Assembly (NCBI RefSeq): GCF_015999245.1
Contig: NZ_JAEAMR010000016.1
Span: 1 to 64,000 of the forward strand
From: Streptomyces sp. AV19
GTDB lineage: Bacteria; Actinomycetota; Actinomycetes; Streptomycetales; Streptomycetaceae
DNA: 64,000 nucleotides
Direction of reading: 5' to 3'
The notes under the pieces were generated by a model. That model searched no databases, had not been told where the DNA came from, and saw nothing but the letters and a program-made list of their open reading frames with translations. Positions 63,675-64,000 of this stretch are shown piece after piece (positions within the stretch are counted from its first letter, which is position 1; each line of letters opens with the position of its first letter). The translations under genes were made by a program, and so were the position numbers.

Positions 63675-64000
63675 TCAGGGGTGGTCCGGGGCCGTGGGGC
63701 GGCCGATCCTGGGCAGGGAGCGTCGGGCGAGGTCGGTGATGCCGGTCGCGGTGACGACCTCGACGGACGGGATGGTGCAGCCGAGCCTGCGCCGGGCGGC
63801 GACGACCAGCTCGGCGGCCATCAGCGAGTCCAGTCCGAGCCGGTCGAGCCGGCGGGAGCGGTCGATGCGGGCGGCGTCGGTCTGCAGGATGGTGGCGAGC
63901 TCCTCGGTGAGGACGTCGGCCAGGAGCCGTACGGCGTCGTCCGTGGGCAGCGCGGCGACGCGGTGGCGCAGTTCCCCGGGGCCGGGGCCGGCCCGGACCT
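63675..64000 (-). CDS. C-terminal acyl carrier protein of a type I polyketide synthase (partial)
   Basis: The only part of this gene inside the window is its last 108 codons. It reads ELRHRVAALPTDDAVRLLADVLTEELATIL then GLDSLMAAELVVAARRRLGC and VVTATGITDLARRSLPRIG, a C-terminal ACP; Ser of LDSLM would carry phosphopantetheine. The ELxxRVAALP and TDDAVRLL wording is that of modular/iterative type I PKS enzymes. The gene continues beyond the right edge. Stop at 63675-63677. No thioesterase follows in cis, in keeping with the separate alpha/beta hydrolase downstream. Confidence 0.88.
   Translation of the reverse strand, partial: VRAGPGPGELRHRVAALPTDDAVRLLADVLTEELATILQTDAARIDRSRRLDRLGLDSLMAAELVVAARRRLGCTIPSVEVVTATGITDLARRSLPRIGRPTAPDHP

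Overview
The window looks like a Streptomyces chromosome, or that of a close actinomycete relative. GC is very high, GTG starts are frequent, start/stop overlaps (ATGA/GTGA) are common, and the families are typical of the genus: DUF1275, DUF1876, DUF6114/DUF6230, AfsA-free SpoIIE-type phosphatases, Tat-exported class A beta-lactamase, Pls-type synthetase, lasso peptide genes. Gene content is mostly accessory (sugar use, secreted proteins, resistance, natural products), with a few core-like genes (htpG, ftsH and gap paralogues). I see no tRNA, rRNA, CRISPR, insertion sequence or prophage.

Layout. 1-5464 (minus): a ribose-type ABC operon, LacI regulator > ATPase > permease > binding protein > ribokinase, with twin operators upstream of the regulator; the ribokinase runs into a suspicious homopolymer tract at the window edge. 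5716-8205: FMN reductase, then a decayed patch: a metalloprotease remnant with a large internal deletion, four tandem hairpins, and a methylmalonate-semialdehyde dehydrogenase lacking its N-terminal quarter. 8332-19349: assorted single genes (beta-lactamase, DUF1275, Nudix, isochorismatase-like, proteasome-like, maltokinase-cap-like, P450, VOC, ATP-grasp, FAD/Rieske oxidoreductase, lipoprotein). 19535-24589 (minus): a glucan/disaccharide operon GH15 > beta-phosphoglucomutase > GH65. 24868-32927: CapA-like, GNAT/TetR, hydrolase, secreted adenosine deaminase, ANTAR-GAF-PAS-PP2C phosphatase and small proteins.

33091-37771 (minus): a lasso peptide cluster with TWO precursor genes, one at each end of a single C-B1-B2 maturation set, followed by a two-component ABC exporter. 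Both predicted cores start with Gly and have Asp at position 9 (9-residue ring), and they share G5, F8, D9, M11 and G12, so they look like diverged duplicates. A near-perfect palindrome lies about 100 bp upstream.

42013-48683 (plus): a Pls-type membrane NRPS (A-T-transmembrane tandem domains), then a diaminobutyrate aminotransferase, then an aspartokinase whose allosteric site differs from feedback-sensitive enzymes. Together these suggest aspartate > aspartyl phosphate > (semialdehyde, enzyme from elsewhere) > 2,4-diaminobutyrate > poly-diaminobutyrate, a cationic homopolymer antibiotic.

48690-62668: CaCA-type antiporter, TetX-like monooxygenase with TetR, a frameshifted TetR remnant, mycoredoxin-like protein, GlxA-type regulator next to GAPDH, HtpG, the DUF6114/DUF6230 pair, acetyltransferase, secreted proteins, FMN reductase, secreted CocE-type hydrolase. 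62703-64000 (minus): alpha/beta hydrolase with a minisatellite at its N-terminus, and the C-terminal acyl carrier protein of a type I PKS, so a polyketide cluster probably continues beyond the right edge.
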